Below, piece by piece: positions 9,387 through 18,951 of a stretch of DNA of 57,040 bases. Each line of letters opens with the position of its first letter. Positions within the stretch are counted from its first letter, which is position 1. This DNA comes from an uncultured Acidobacteriota bacterium. GTDB lineage: Bacteria > Acidobacteriota > Terriglobia > Bryobacterales > Bryobacteraceae. The stretch covers positions 1 to 57,040 of the forward strand of contig CAADGY010000180.1 of assembly GCA_900696665.1 (NCBI GenBank), in the 5' to 3' direction. The notes under the pieces are model-generated. The model saw nothing but the letters and a program-made list of their open reading frames with translations, searched no databases and was not told the origin of the DNA. The translations under genes and the position numbers were made by a program.

Positions 9387-10364
9387 TTACTGCCGCTTGA
9401 GCGTCGGGCGCTCATCCTCGTCATCGGGCTTCTGCTCGCCGCCGGTATCGATTGTGCCCGAACTTCGCCGCCGGAGCGTGGGACGGTCCGGATCTTCCTC
9501 ACGGATTCTCCGGCGGTCGAGAGCTTCCACGCGCGCTTTCACTTCTTCGTATTCCGATGTGGTAACCACGTACTCCTCCCGTGGGGCGAGTTCCGTGCTC
9601 ATGTATTCCTGCGCATCTTTGATGCGGTCACCCGTCATGGGATGGCTGGAGAATACCTTTGCCAGCGTTCCAGGTTTCTTTTTTTCCAACGTCTGAAGCT
9701 TTTCAAAGAAATCCACGAATGCCGTGGGATCGTAGCCGGCCTTGTACAGGTATTGAATCCCGTACAGGTCCGCCTCTTCCTCAAAGCCACGCGAGAACTT
9801 CAAAAAGCCGAGGGGAACCGCAATCCCAGCGGCTTGGTTCGCAATGTAGCCGGCCCATCCACCCATGAAGATCAGGGGAATCGTGGCGATATTAATAATT
9901 CTGCCGCGCGTGGCTTGCCTGGTTCCGTGACGGGCAGCGACGTGAGCGATCTCGTGAGCAAGAACGCCGGCCAACTGCGCTTCGCTTTCGGTGCGTTCGA
10001 TCAGTCCGGTATTTACAAACAGGTAACCGCCGGGCAAAGCGAATGCGTTGACTTCGCCCGAATCCAGTACCTTGATGGTGAACGGAACTTTCGCATCCGA
10101 GTTGCGAACCAGGTTCTGTCCGAGGCGGTTCACGTACTCGGAGACGACGGGATCGTCCACCACACGGGACTGCCGCTCCACCTCCTCCGCCAATTGTTTT
10201 CCAAGCGCCATCTCCTTCTCAATCGAATAGAAATTCACGCCTTTGGTAATATCACGCTCGCCGATCATGTCCGGATCTTTCCTGGCATCACGGGCCCAGG
10301 CAGCCGGCACAAACGCATTGAGGGTGAATGAGACTACGACCAGAAGGGCTTTGACTCTTTGCAT
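9387..10364 (-). CDS. M48-family zinc metalloprotease (BepA/YfgC-like)
   Basis: 325 residues from ATG 10364. The signal peptide is residues 1-24 (LLVVVSFTLNAFVPAAWA). The zinc site HEIAH is followed by the downstream glutamate in GFEEEADLYG. Residues after 260 form an acidic/basic tail with a repeated RPTLRR/RPTLKR element. No TPR domain follows, so it is a short-form periplasmic M48 protease, likely involved in outer-membrane protein quality control. The frame is open upstream, but those residues are not protein-like. It is convergent with the unrecognised gene and divergent from the FG-GAP gene. Confidence 0.9.
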   Translation of the reverse strand: MQRVKALLVVVSFTLNAFVPAAWARDARKDPDMIGERDITKGVNFYSIEKEMALGKQLAEEVERQSRVVDDPVVSEYVNRLGQNLVRNSDAKVPFTIKVLDSGEVNAFALPGGYLFVNTGLIERTESEAQLAGVLAHEIAHVAARHGTRQATRGRIINIATIPLIFMGGWAGYIANQAAGIAVPLGFLKFSRGFEEEADLYGIQYLYKAGYDPTAFVDFFEKLQTLEKKKPGTLAKVFSSHPMTGDRIKDAQEYMSTELAPREEYVVTTSEYEEVKARVEALDRRRIREEDPDRPTLRRRSSGTIDTGGEQKPDDEDERPTLKRQ

Positions 10365-10494
10365 CCTGAAAATTCCTCTGGTGCGGGCAAAGGTGTCTGC
10401 GCAACACCCAGTGTCGCTAACTTGTTGGACGCGATGCAAAGCCGGTTTGGTTTCTTCCGATGGCGCTAGTATTGTGATGCGAGGATTTCGCCTT

Positions 10495-11790
10495 ATGCGA
10501 ACGCTCCTGCTCTGCATCTTTTTTGTTTTGTTCGGTTGCCGTACGGCAACGTCTTTCGAAATCAGGTGGGTCCACCTTTCGAGCAAAAACGGCGATTTGC
10601 CTGACCCCGGCGGATCAAACCAACAGACCGCTCTCCTCACTGCCGATTTCGATAAGAGCGGCGCAACGGCGTTCATCGTGGGCTGCCGGGTTAAGGCGCC
10701 CGCGCTGGTTCTGTACCGCCGTTCCGAAAAATCGTGGACCCGGTCGGTTATCGAGAACGAATATCTCCCAATCGAGGCGGGCGGAGCCGCCGCGGACATC
10801 GATGGCGACGGCGACCTGGACGCCGTATTCGGAGGCGATTACCAAAGCAATCATCTGTGGTGGTGGGAGAATCCCTATCCCCGGTTCGACCCGGAGGCGC
10901 CCTGGAAACACCACGTCATAAAGAACAGCGGTGCGAACCAGCACCACGATCAGATTTTCGCGGACGTGACGGGCTCCGGAAAAGTCCAGCTTTTATTCTG
11001 GAACCAGCGCGCCAGGACGATCTTTCTTGCCGGGATTCCCGTGGAGCCGCGTAGCGCGGCAGCCTGGCCGCTGGAAATATTGTATTCCGGCGAAGCGGGA
11101 GACAACATGGAGAATGCGGCGAAGTACGCTGAAGGCGTCGATGCGGCCGACGTGGATGGCGACGGGCGCGTGGACCTGTTGGCCGGCAACTCCTGGTTCT
11201 ACCGGGATGGGGCAGGCCGCTACGTTCCGGTCCGAATCGGTCCGGCCGGCGGCCGCATCAAGGCGGGCAGGTTCCAGCGCGGAAAGCGGCCACAAGTGGT
11301 CATTGCCCCGGGTGATGGTCGCGGACCGTTGCGGTTCTACTGGTCCTCGGGCAATCCGCGCAGTGCTGAATCCTGGTCCGGGCGCGCTCTGCTGAAGCGC
11401 GACATGGTGCACGGGCACACACTGGACGTGGGCGATATCGACGGCGACGGCAATCCCGATATTTTCGCGGCGGAGATGGCGCAATGGACCAGGAACCCAC
11501 AACAACCCGATCACCCCGGCGCAACAGCCTGGATCCTCTACGGAGATGGCAAGGGTAACTTTCGCAACACGGTTCTGGTCACCGGGCATGGATGGCACGA
11601 AGGCAGACTGGCCGATGTGGATGGCGACGGGGACCTGGACATCATCAACAAGCCCTACACCTGGGACACTCCCAGGATCGACCTCTGGCTGAACAACGGA
11701 ACGGGTCCGGTGCGGCGGAATCTTTGTCAAACGCTAAACGTGGCGCCGGAGCCACGGCTGCCAGGAGGTGTCTATCGGGATACGCAATAG
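10495..11790 (+). CDS. Secreted FG-GAP/VCBS repeat protein
   Basis: 431 residues from ATG 10495, chosen for GAGG ten bases upstream; ATG 10477 is an alternative. The N-terminal signal ends in LFGC, a loose lipobox, so it may be a lipoprotein. Four calcium-binding loops recur: DIDGDGDLD, DVDGDGRVD, DIDGDGNPD and DVDGDGDLD, the hallmark of FG-GAP beta-propeller repeats. Such proteins in this type of genome are surface or periplasmic binding scaffolds. No enzyme motif is visible. A TAGTAT hexamer lies at 10467-10472. Confidence 0.85.
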   Translation: MRTLLLCIFFVLFGCRTATSFEIRWVHLSSKNGDLPDPGGSNQQTALLTADFDKSGATAFIVGCRVKAPALVLYRRSEKSWTRSVIENEYLPIEAGGAAADIDGDGDLDAVFGGDYQSNHLWWWENPYPRFDPEAPWKHHVIKNSGANQHHDQIFADVTGSGKVQLLFWNQRARTIFLAGIPVEPRSAAAWPLEILYSGEAGDNMENAAKYAEGVDAADVDGDGRVDLLAGNSWFYRDGAGRYVPVRIGPAGGRIKAGRFQRGKRPQVVIAPGDGRGPLRFYWSSGNPRSAESWSGRALLKRDMVHGHTLDVGDIDGDGNPDIFAAEMAQWTRNPQQPDHPGATAWILYGDGKGNFRNTVLVTGHGWHEGRLADVDGDGDLDIINKPYTWDTPRIDLWLNNGTGPVRRNLCQTLNVAPEPRLPGGVYRDTQ

Positions 11791-11874
11791 TTCACGCCGC
11801 CAACGACGATCCTGCGGGTCCACGCCGATATGATCGCGCCAGTCCAAGCCCTCACCGCATCAGAACGGCCGGAT

Positions 11875-13317
11875 TCAGGCGTATAATGCCGGAACCACTT
11901 TGCCCTTCCCGTCCTTGGTGACGTAAAACGGCCGTTTCTCCACCACATACGACGTGTCCGGGGCGATACCCATGGCGTTGTAGATGGTGGCGTGCAGGTC
12001 CTGTATCGTGATCGGATTCTCGACGATGCCGCAAGGGCGCTCGTCCGCAGTCCGGCCGTAGAGAAATCCTTTCTTGAAGCCGCCGCCAAACAGCAGCACG
12101 CTGCTCGCCTCTGTGAAGTGGCGGTGCATTCCGTAATGCTTCAGGTCGGTCAGAACGTCGGGCTGCTGTACCTGTTCCTTCACGGTCTTGCCAGGCTTTC
12201 CTTCCGTCATCATGTCGCGGCCGAATTCACTTGCCAGTACGATAATGGTGCGGTCCAGCAAGCCTCTCTCTTCGAGATCGAGCACAAGCTGCGAAACAGG
12301 CCCATCAATCTGCTGCTTCATCCCGGCGGCGCGTGTGTGCCCGTTCTCGTGCGTGTCCCAATACCGGAAGGGAATGTACTCCGTGGTTACTTCGATAAAG
12401 CGCGCGCCCGCCTCCGTGAGCCTGCGCGCCAGCAGGCACCCCAGCCCGAACCGGCCGGTGTTATAGACCGCGAACGATTTTTCCGGCTCAAGCGACAGGT
12501 CAAATGCTTTCGCCGCGGGAGAAGTCAGAAGCCGGTGTGCGTTCTCGATGGACCGTGTCAGCGATTCCCGCTGGTAATCGCTGCCGTATTTCATCACCGG
12601 ACTATTCTGTGCCAGCTTTTTATAGTTCTCATACCGCCGCCGGAATCTTTCCTGTGTCATGTGCCCAGGCGGGCGCACAGCGGACGCCGCATCGCGGGGA
12701 TCCGCGATCAGAAACGGACCATACTCGGAACCGAGAAACCCCGCTGTATGAAACGCCTTCACGGCGTCGCTTTCACCGCCGATCTCCAGGTTCTGCCCGA
12801 TGTCGATGAACGCGGGAACGTCCGGATTCCGCGGACCTAGCGTCTTCGCGATGAAGGCGCCCATGTGCGGAACAGCGAGCGATTGCGGCGGCTCGTATCC
12901 GGTATGCCAGTGAAACTGATGCCGCGAATGAAGGATGAACCCCAGATCGCCCACACGATGCGACCGTATCAGCGTGGCGCGGTCCATCACCTTCGCGATC
13001 CGCTCGAGCCCTTGAGAAATGTGTATGTCGTCGGCCGCGGTCCGGATAGAAGGGAACGTGCTCAGGACACGCCGCGCTTCCATTCCGCTTTCAAACGGTG
13101 TGTACGTCTTGGGGTCAAAAGTTTCGGTCTGCGCCATCCCGCCGGCCATCCAGAGCAGGATCAAGGTGTCGGCGCGTGCCGCCGGTTTCGCTAAAGAGGC
13201 CCCGTGGAGCAGGCGCGGTTCGCCACCTTGCAAAGCGGCCAGCGCGCCCCCGGCCGTGGCGCGCAGGAAATCGCGGCGCCCGAGGCCACGGTTCAAATCG
13301 TCCAGGATCCTCCGCAT
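11875..13317 (-). CDS. DUF1501 protein, Tat-exported
   Basis: 480 residues. The Tat signal GRRDFLRATAGG sits at about 13-24. The body matches DUF1501, a sulfatase/alkaline-phosphatase-fold relative: LLWMAGGMAQTETFDPK, DTHENGHTRAAGMKQQ and LASEFGRDMM. A good AGGAGG site precedes the ATG. It follows the cytochrome/DUF1549/DUF1553 gene by 13 bp, the standard pair of Planctomycetes, Verrucomicrobia and Solibacteres. Function is unproven; export and hydrolase-like fold suggest modification of a sulfated or phosphorylated polymer. The last 120 codons look intact. Confidence 0.9.
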   Translation of the reverse strand: MRRILDDLNRGLGRRDFLRATAGGALAALQGGEPRLLHGASLAKPAARADTLILLWMAGGMAQTETFDPKTYTPFESGMEARRVLSTFPSIRTAADDIHISQGLERIAKVMDRATLIRSHRVGDLGFILHSRHQFHWHTGYEPPQSLAVPHMGAFIAKTLGPRNPDVPAFIDIGQNLEIGGESDAVKAFHTAGFLGSEYGPFLIADPRDAASAVRPPGHMTQERFRRRYENYKKLAQNSPVMKYGSDYQRESLTRSIENAHRLLTSPAAKAFDLSLEPEKSFAVYNTGRFGLGCLLARRLTEAGARFIEVTTEYIPFRYWDTHENGHTRAAGMKQQIDGPVSQLVLDLEERGLLDRTIIVLASEFGRDMMTEGKPGKTVKEQVQQPDVLTDLKHYGMHRHFTEASSVLLFGGGFKKGFLYGRTADERPCGIVENPITIQDLHATIYNAMGIAPDTSYVVEKRPFYVTKDGKGKVVPALYA

Positions 13318-13330
13318 CTCATTCCTCCTT

Positions 13331-15709
13331 TCACCGGATAAACTGGAATTCCGGCAGCATCACTACGGCCCAGAGGAAGTCCTCCAGTCCGGCACTGTTG
13401 AGTTTTGCGCTCCCGCCGCTGCTAAAAAATCGCCTTGCCGATGCCCTTTCTCCGGTGGAAGGCTCACGTCCAAGCGCATGCAGGTAAACACGCGAGATGG
13501 CGTCGTCGACGCTCGCCAGAGCGGGCGGCGGGGGAACCGGTGGAGCACCGGCCACGCGCACCAATTGCATGCGATCCGGCTTTTCCGTGAAAACGAAAGC
13601 CCTGACGCTGGGAGAGATGTCGCTGGTCTGCGAAGACTCATCTACGCCTACTGTCGCTTGAAAATGGGTGAACCGCCTGCCGGAAAGATCGAAGACCAAC
13701 TCGGAGGACAGCGGTGCGAGCACCGCGGATTGCGCATTGCGCCCTTTCATCTTAATCGTTCCCGTTTGGAGAGCCGGACGGGACGGGAGTTCCGCGAGCG
13801 GGACCTCTCCTTCCGGGCCAACTAATCGCGCGCCGGCCCATCCGGCGGTTACGCGCGCCGGGTCATAGGAATCGTGATCTTCGAGAAGCAGACGCAGTTC
13901 CCGCGCTCCGGAGATCTCGGCATCGACACGGATCGCATCGGACCGGAATACACCGCTGTCGAAACGGTTCGGCGCCGGCTCGGGTAACTGGCCCAACATT
14001 CGCAGCGCTCCACGATGGAGCAGCGTTGCAGCGGTCTCACCGTTCGCCATCTCCAGCGCCTGCAAAGTGGAAGGAGCCGTATTGCGCTCGGTCACCGCGG
14101 AGTCGCGGATGGGGCGCCCCAGGGTGCGAGTAAGGCTGCTTGCTTTCAGACGCCACTCACGGCTGTAACTGCCCTCGCCCGCTTTTCGCGGCTGCAACAC
14201 GCGCCATTCACCCGTCATCGCGGAGATGGCATCTACAAATTGCTCCGCCGTCAAACGGCGGTACTGCGGACCGCGGAAGACGAATTTTTCTTTTCGATCG
14301 GCTGGATCGGCAGCCGAATCCACCGCGGGCAGTTGATACGTTCTCGAGTTAAGGATGGTCCGAAGCAGGTAATGGACATCGTAGCCGTGTTCCGCGAAGC
14401 TGGATGCCAGCCAGTCGAGCAGGTCCGCGTTCCATGGTTCGGCATCCAGATCGTCCACCGGCTCCACCAACCCGCGGCCGAACAACTGCTTCCAGATGCG
14501 GTTCACAAAGGTTCGTGTGAACCGGCCGTTTTCCGGCGACGTAAACAGGCGCGCCGCAACCTCCCTCTTTTCTTTGAGCGGCGCATCGGTAGCGACACCA
14601 CCTAGTTCCGGATAGAGAAAACGCGCCACTGCCGTCTTCCCCGTGGGGACATCGCAGCGCACCAACTCCAGCGGCTTCTCCGAGTAGAAGCTCGCGAGCC
14701 CATAGGCGTCGGCGAGCTTCCATTTGCTGATAAAGCTGTCGTGGCAGGAATTGCATTTCAGATTGACAGCGAGGAAAACCTGCGCGCTGTTTTGCGCCGC
14801 CTGCATCACCGCCGTCTGACTCGCATTCACATCACCGCGCCAGTTGACGCCCAGCAGAAATCCTTCCGGATCGCCGTCTCCGGTGGGATTGAGCAGCGCC
14901 CGGACAAACCGGTCATACGGGAGGTTCTTCTGAAGAGCGTCCACCAGCCAGGGCGTAATCGACTTGCGGTCGCCGATGTAGCTCACACCTTCGTCATTGT
15001 GCAGCAGGTCGTTCCAAAAGCTGATCCAGTGCCCGCTGTACGGCTCCGCCGCCGCCAGTAGCTTTTCGATGAGGCGCTCGCGGCTATCCAGACTGGAGTC
15101 ATTCAGAAATTCGAGGCGCTGCTGCGGTGTGGGCGGCAGTCCCCAAAGGTCGAGGTATACCCGCCGCAGAAACACCTCGCCGGAGATGGCCGCCGGAAAA
15201 GCCACACCGGCCTTCTGGAAATATGCGGCCACGAACCGGTCAATCGGGTTTCGAAATTCGGCGTGCTCCGGAATATCCGGACGGCGGGGAGAAAGCACTG
15301 GAGTCCAGGATGGCTCCCCGGTAGCACCAGGTCCCGGAGCGCCTGCGTCGATCCAGCGGCGAATGATGCCGATCTCAGCCGTGGAGAGCGGCTTGCCTGC
15401 CAGAGGCATTAGGGGCGGCTTTTCGCCGGTAATTCGCGCCACCAGCAGGCTGTTCGCACTGGAACCGGCGACGATGGCGGGACCGCTCACGCCGCCTTTC
15501 AGCATTTCCGCGCGCGTATGGAGGCGCAGACCGGCTTGCGCTTCGTTTCCGGTGTGGCAGGCCGCGCAGCGCGCATTGAAGATCGGCTGCACGTCGCGCA
15601 CAAAGTTGGCGCCCGCGTCCGTTGATTGAGCGCGGGTCTGGTACGTCACGAGCAAAAGAAACAACACCGCAACTCCGTCAGACAGCCGGAGGCAGAACCT
15701 ACCCCTCAT
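13331..15709 (-). CDS. Planctomycete-type cytochrome C (PSCyt1) with DUF1549 and DUF1553 domains
   Basis: 792 residues from ATG 15709; the upstream open frame overlaps the divergent cyclophilin gene and is not protein-like. A signal peptide covers about 1-27. A c-type heme site CAACH lies at 48-52 in a PSCyt1 domain that ends near KPPLMPLAGKPL. DUF1549 follows (about 120-330; RRVYLDLWGLPPTP) and then DUF1553 (FTRTFVNRIWKQLFGRGLVEP, near 390-640). The C-terminus contains a carbohydrate-binding-like region. It likely acts with the DUF1501 partner in extracytoplasmic oxidative or hydrolytic polymer use. TATCGT is 6 nt before the ATG, a weak leaderless candidate. Confidence 0.92.
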   Translation of the reverse strand: MRGRFCLRLSDGVAVLFLLLVTYQTRAQSTDAGANFVRDVQPIFNARCAACHTGNEAQAGLRLHTRAEMLKGGVSGPAIVAGSSANSLLVARITGEKPPLMPLAGKPLSTAEIGIIRRWIDAGAPGPGATGEPSWTPVLSPRRPDIPEHAEFRNPIDRFVAAYFQKAGVAFPAAISGEVFLRRVYLDLWGLPPTPQQRLEFLNDSSLDSRERLIEKLLAAAEPYSGHWISFWNDLLHNDEGVSYIGDRKSITPWLVDALQKNLPYDRFVRALLNPTGDGDPEGFLLGVNWRGDVNASQTAVMQAAQNSAQVFLAVNLKCNSCHDSFISKWKLADAYGLASFYSEKPLELVRCDVPTGKTAVARFLYPELGGVATDAPLKEKREVAARLFTSPENGRFTRTFVNRIWKQLFGRGLVEPVDDLDAEPWNADLLDWLASSFAEHGYDVHYLLRTILNSRTYQLPAVDSAADPADRKEKFVFRGPQYRRLTAEQFVDAISAMTGEWRVLQPRKAGEGSYSREWRLKASSLTRTLGRPIRDSAVTERNTAPSTLQALEMANGETAATLLHRGALRMLGQLPEPAPNRFDSGVFRSDAIRVDAEISGARELRLLLEDHDSYDPARVTAGWAGARLVGPEGEVPLAELPSRPALQTGTIKMKGRNAQSAVLAPLSSELVFDLSGRRFTHFQATVGVDESSQTSDISPSVRAFVFTEKPDRMQLVRVAGAPPVPPPPALASVDDAISRVYLHALGREPSTGERASARRFFSSGGSAKLNSAGLEDFLWAVVMLPEFQFIR

Positions 15710-15800
15710 GTGTCCACGATACACGCTCGCGGCGCAGGAAGCCACATCCGCGGGCGCAACTGACCGGCTCCCGCTGCTAGAATACCTTGCTAGGACAAAC

Positions 15801-16526
15801 ATGACCACCTTGACTCGTCGTTATACGCGATGTGTGCTGCCGGCGCTCGCCGCCGGCCTGCTCGTGGCACTGGCGGGGTGCTCGCGGCCGGCCGAGGAGC
15901 CGAAAAAGGAAGAACCCGCCGAGCGGCCTGCCGCCGAAGCACCTAAGGAAGCTCCAACCCCGCCCGCGGAAGCAAAACCCGAGGCTAAAAAGGAGGAGGC
16001 CAAACCCGGCGTGGTGCCCGCTACTTACAAGGTGCGGCTCGATACCAGCAAGGGTCCCGTTGTAATCGAGGTGCAGAAGGCCTGGGCTCCATTGGGCGCC
16101 GAGCAATTCCACAAGCTCGTTACGTCGGGCTATTACGATGGCGCGCGTTTTTTCCGGATCGTGCCGAACTTCATTGTGCAATTCGGCCTGGCGGCGGATC
16201 CAAAGGTCACCAAAAAGTGGGACCGGAACATCAAAGACGATCCGGTGACGAGAACCAACCGTCTCGGTGCGGTGACGTTTGCCACCGCCGGCCCGAATAC
16301 GCGGACAACACAGGTGTTTATCAACCTGAAGAGCAACCAGTTCTTGGACGATCAGGGATTCGCGCCTTTCGGCCAGGTCATGGAAGGCATGGATGTCGTG
16401 CAGAAGCTCTATAGCGGTTACGGCGAAGCACCGGATCAGGACGCCATCACGAACCGCGGCAACGCTTATCTGACCGCTCAGTTTCCGAAACTCGACTACA
16501 TCAGGAAAGCCACCATCGTCGAGTAG
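15801..16526 (+). CDS. Cyclophilin-type peptidylprolyl isomerase, lipoprotein
   Basis: 241 residues from ATG 15801 with an AGGA site just upstream. The lipobox LAGC puts the lipidated Cys at 27. Residues 30-75 are a Pro/Glu/Lys/Ala-rich linker; the rest is a bacterial cyclophilin domain (GPVVIEVQKAWAPLGAEQFHKLV, YYDGARFFRIVPNFIVQFG, TRTTQVFINL). The active-site Arg is in FFRIVPNFIVQ. It should assist folding in the periplasm or at the outer membrane. A TAGAAT hexamer ends 17 bp before the start. Confidence 0.93.
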   Translation: MTTLTRRYTRCVLPALAAGLLVALAGCSRPAEEPKKEEPAERPAAEAPKEAPTPPAEAKPEAKKEEAKPGVVPATYKVRLDTSKGPVVIEVQKAWAPLGAEQFHKLVTSGYYDGARFFRIVPNFIVQFGLAADPKVTKKWDRNIKDDPVTRTNRLGAVTFATAGPNTRTTQVFINLKSNQFLDDQGFAPFGQVMEGMDVVQKLYSGYGEAPDQDAITNRGNAYLTAQFPKLDYIRKATIVE

Positions 16527-16550
16527 CGGCGGAAGGGAGCCTTGGTGCGC

Positions 16551-18380
16551 CTACCACGCCCAGGCGACGCGATGTCCGAATGGGTCGGCGCCCGCTTCCA
16601 GCACACCATTGCCCAGTATTCGTATCATCGAGGGAGCAGCCCCGCTGGACCACCTGGTGCGGCGAGCTACCTTGTGGCCGCGTGACGCCAGGTCCTCGAA
16701 AACATCCTGCTGAATACGCTCGTCCAGCAGCAACTCGCCGGGATTCATCGCGTGATCATCAAAGCTGGACACCAGGTGCCTGGTCTGAAAGCGCGGCGCT
16801 TCGATGGCTGCCTCTGCATTCATCCCGAACTCGACCACATTCAACAGGATTTGTAGAAGAGCCTGATCCTGCGTATCGCCACCGGGTGTCGAAAGCGCGA
16901 GATAGGGTTTGCCGTTGCGTGTAACCAGCGTTGGGCTCAACGTGACACGGGGACGCTTGCCGGGAGCGAGTTCATTGGGGTGCCCCGGGATCAACAGAAA
17001 GCTTTGCGCCCTGGATGTGAGAGGGATTCCGGTATCCCCGGCAATCACCGAGGGCAGCCAGGCTCCCGACGGTGTAGCCGAAAACACGAGACCATTGCGG
17101 TCAGCCGTATTGATGCACGTCGTGTCTCGCGCCATCAACGCATCGTCGATGTGAATGAAGGGAATTTCCGATTCGGAAGGGTGCAGGGCGCGGACACCTG
17201 GAAACGCCCCGGGCCGGAATTCTAAAGATGCTTTCTGAGAGATCGCATCGCGGCGCTCAGCCGCATACTCCTTCGACAGCAGCCTCCCGGATGGAATCTT
17301 GACAAACGCCGGATCGCCGTAATACGTATCGCGATCCGCGTAGGCCAGCTTTAGCGCCTCGGTCAAGGCATGGATGTAATCGGCCGAGTTGTGCCTCATG
17401 GCGCGGAGGTCCAGCCCCTCGAGAATGTTCAAGGCCTCGATCAGGGAAGGTCCCTGGCTCCAGAAACCCGGTTTGTAGACAGTGACGCCGCGGTAGTCCG
17501 TTGCAACAGGTTCCTCCGGTTTCAGGCGAAAAGCGGCCATATCCTCGTAACGCAGCAGGCCTCCGTTCGCCCGGCTGAAGGCATCGATTTTTCGCGCAAT
17601 GCTGCCGCGATAAAAATAGTCGCGGACCGCATCAATAGCAGTTTTGCGGCTCGCGCCCGATGCCCGCGCCTCTTCTTCCTTCTGCACCATCTCGCGGAGC
17701 GTCCGCGCGAGATCGGGTTGACGGAAGATCTCTCCAGGAAGAGTCACACGGCCGTCGGGAAGGAACACCCTTTTTGAAGTGGGCCAGCGATTGAAAAATC
17801 GTCTGCCGTGGGCAATGGTTCCAGCGCGGATTTCATCCATGGGCATTCCGTCCGCCAGTTCGATGGCAGGTTGAATCACCTCGGCGAAAGTCCTGGTTCC
17901 AAACTCGCTGAGCGCCACCAAAGCGGCATCCACCATTCCGGGGACCAGTGCGGGCATCAATCCGGCAACCGGCACCATTCCCTTCAGCCCTCCGGGTTCG
18001 AGATCTTCCACTTCACCCGCTTCCAAGGGACGTTTGCGAAAGAAATCGGCCGAAGCGAGCTTAGGCATGGTGCCAACCCCGGCTACGGAAAACACGCGCC
18101 CGTCGTTGGAACGGATCAGGATCGGAGCTTCACCGCCAAATCCGAAGTGGGAATATTCGGCAATCGCGGCGGCGAACATGGCCGCTACGCCGGCATCGGC
18201 GGCGTTGCCTCCCGCGTGAAACAATCGCATTCCGGCGTCGGCAGCGAACCTGCTTCCGGCACCGATGGCCCCGCGTGTGCCCCTCGCCGGATGCTGTATC
18301 AGTCGTTCGAAACTCTTTCGCTGCGCCCCCAGAAAAGATGCGACCACCAGCACCAACAGCGGGACTCCGAGTTTCCTCAT
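16551..18380 (-). CDS. ggt: Gamma-glutamyltransferase
   Basis: 609 residues from ATG 18380; a TTG four codons earlier is also possible. A signal peptide (LGVPLLVLVVASFLGAQ) precedes the mature protein. Signature regions are GGNAADAGVA and FGGEAP. The autocleavage nucleophile is the first Thr of DTTCINTADRNG, near residue 420. GGDTQDQALLQ follows in the small subunit. It cleaves glutathione and gamma-glutamyl compounds in the periplasm, releasing amino acids. A Cys replaces the usual His after the TT pair (TTC instead of TTH), a small departure. The gene is divergent from the DinB-fold gene across a shared ATTATAAT. Confidence 0.93.
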   Translation of the reverse strand: MRKLGVPLLVLVVASFLGAQRKSFERLIQHPARGTRGAIGAGSRFAADAGMRLFHAGGNAADAGVAAMFAAAIAEYSHFGFGGEAPILIRSNDGRVFSVAGVGTMPKLASADFFRKRPLEAGEVEDLEPGGLKGMVPVAGLMPALVPGMVDAALVALSEFGTRTFAEVIQPAIELADGMPMDEIRAGTIAHGRRFFNRWPTSKRVFLPDGRVTLPGEIFRQPDLARTLREMVQKEEEARASGASRKTAIDAVRDYFYRGSIARKIDAFSRANGGLLRYEDMAAFRLKPEEPVATDYRGVTVYKPGFWSQGPSLIEALNILEGLDLRAMRHNSADYIHALTEALKLAYADRDTYYGDPAFVKIPSGRLLSKEYAAERRDAISQKASLEFRPGAFPGVRALHPSESEIPFIHIDDALMARDTTCINTADRNGLVFSATPSGAWLPSVIAGDTGIPLTSRAQSFLLIPGHPNELAPGKRPRVTLSPTLVTRNGKPYLALSTPGGDTQDQALLQILLNVVEFGMNAEAAIEAPRFQTRHLVSSFDDHAMNPGELLLDERIQQDVFEDLASRGHKVARRTRWSSGAAPSMIRILGNGVLEAGADPFGHRVAWAW

Positions 18381-18391
18381 CGCTAAAGCCA

Positions 18392-18399
18392 ATTATAAT
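18392..18399. promoter_or_regulatory. Self-complementary -10 box serving two divergent genes
   Basis: ATTATAAT reads the same on both strands, so TATAAT faces ggt (start at 18380, 11 nt away) and the DinB-fold gene (start at 18442). It may set up divergent transcription from one melted site. No matched -35 pair is obvious. Confidence 0.45.
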
Positions 18400-18441
18400 G
18401 GGCGGTATCCAAATGACGTCCGGCTCCACGAGGGGATATCG

Positions 18442-18930
18442 ATGAGTGATGTAAATGAGATGCTGGAGCGATTCCGGCGCGGTCCGGAACTGCTCGCAGT
18501 GGCCACGACCGGTGCAGCCGGTTTGGAACTCGATTTTGTTCCAGGACCGGAGAAATGGAGTGTGCGCCAGATTGTCTGCCATCTTGCCGACGCAGAACTG
18601 GAAGGAGCAGTCCGCTTCCGGCGCGTGATCGCCGAAGAGAATCCGGCGTTGATCGCTTACGACCAGGAGGCTTGGGCGCGCCATCTCGGTTACTCGCGGC
18701 GGAAACTATCCCAGGCGCTCGAAAGTTTCCGCCGGATTCGTTCGGAGAATCATGAACTACTGAAAGAGTTGCCGGAAGAGGCATTCAGCCGGACAGGGAC
18801 ACACAACCAGCGGGGTGTGTTGTCGCTTTTCGACTTGTTGACGATCTATACCGAACATGCAGAACAGCATGCGCGGCAAATCCGCGAGGTACGGGATGCA
18901 TACAAAACACACAGGACTTCAACTGGCTGA
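18442..18930 (+). CDS. DinB-fold metal-binding protein
   Basis: 162 residues from ATG 18442, preceded by AGGGGAT. It is a four-helix bundle of the DinB/YfiT type with the expected three metal-binding histidines: one in ICHLADAE and two in TEHAEQHARQI (HxxxH). Members include damage-inducible proteins of unknown role and thiol-dependent transferases for bacillithiol or mycothiol. The neighbouring ggt hints at thiol chemistry, but that is only context. The thiE gene follows after 21 bp and may be co-transcribed. Confidence 0.85.
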   Translation: MSDVNEMLERFRRGPELLAVATTGAAGLELDFVPGPEKWSVRQIVCHLADAELEGAVRFRRVIAEENPALIAYDQEAWARHLGYSRRKLSQALESFRRIRSENHELLKELPEEAFSRTGTHNQRGVLSLFDLLTIYTEHAEQHARQIREVRDAYKTHRTSTG

Positions 18931-18951
18931 GGCGCCGGGAAATGCAACTGT

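Noticed and set aside
10365..10799. Upstream extension of the M48 protease frame
   Set aside because: A proper signal peptide begins at ATG 10364; the extension would overlap the divergent FG-GAP gene.
18931..18951. TPP riboswitch before thiE
   Set aside because: Only 21 bases separate thiE from the preceding gene; no THI-box is possible.
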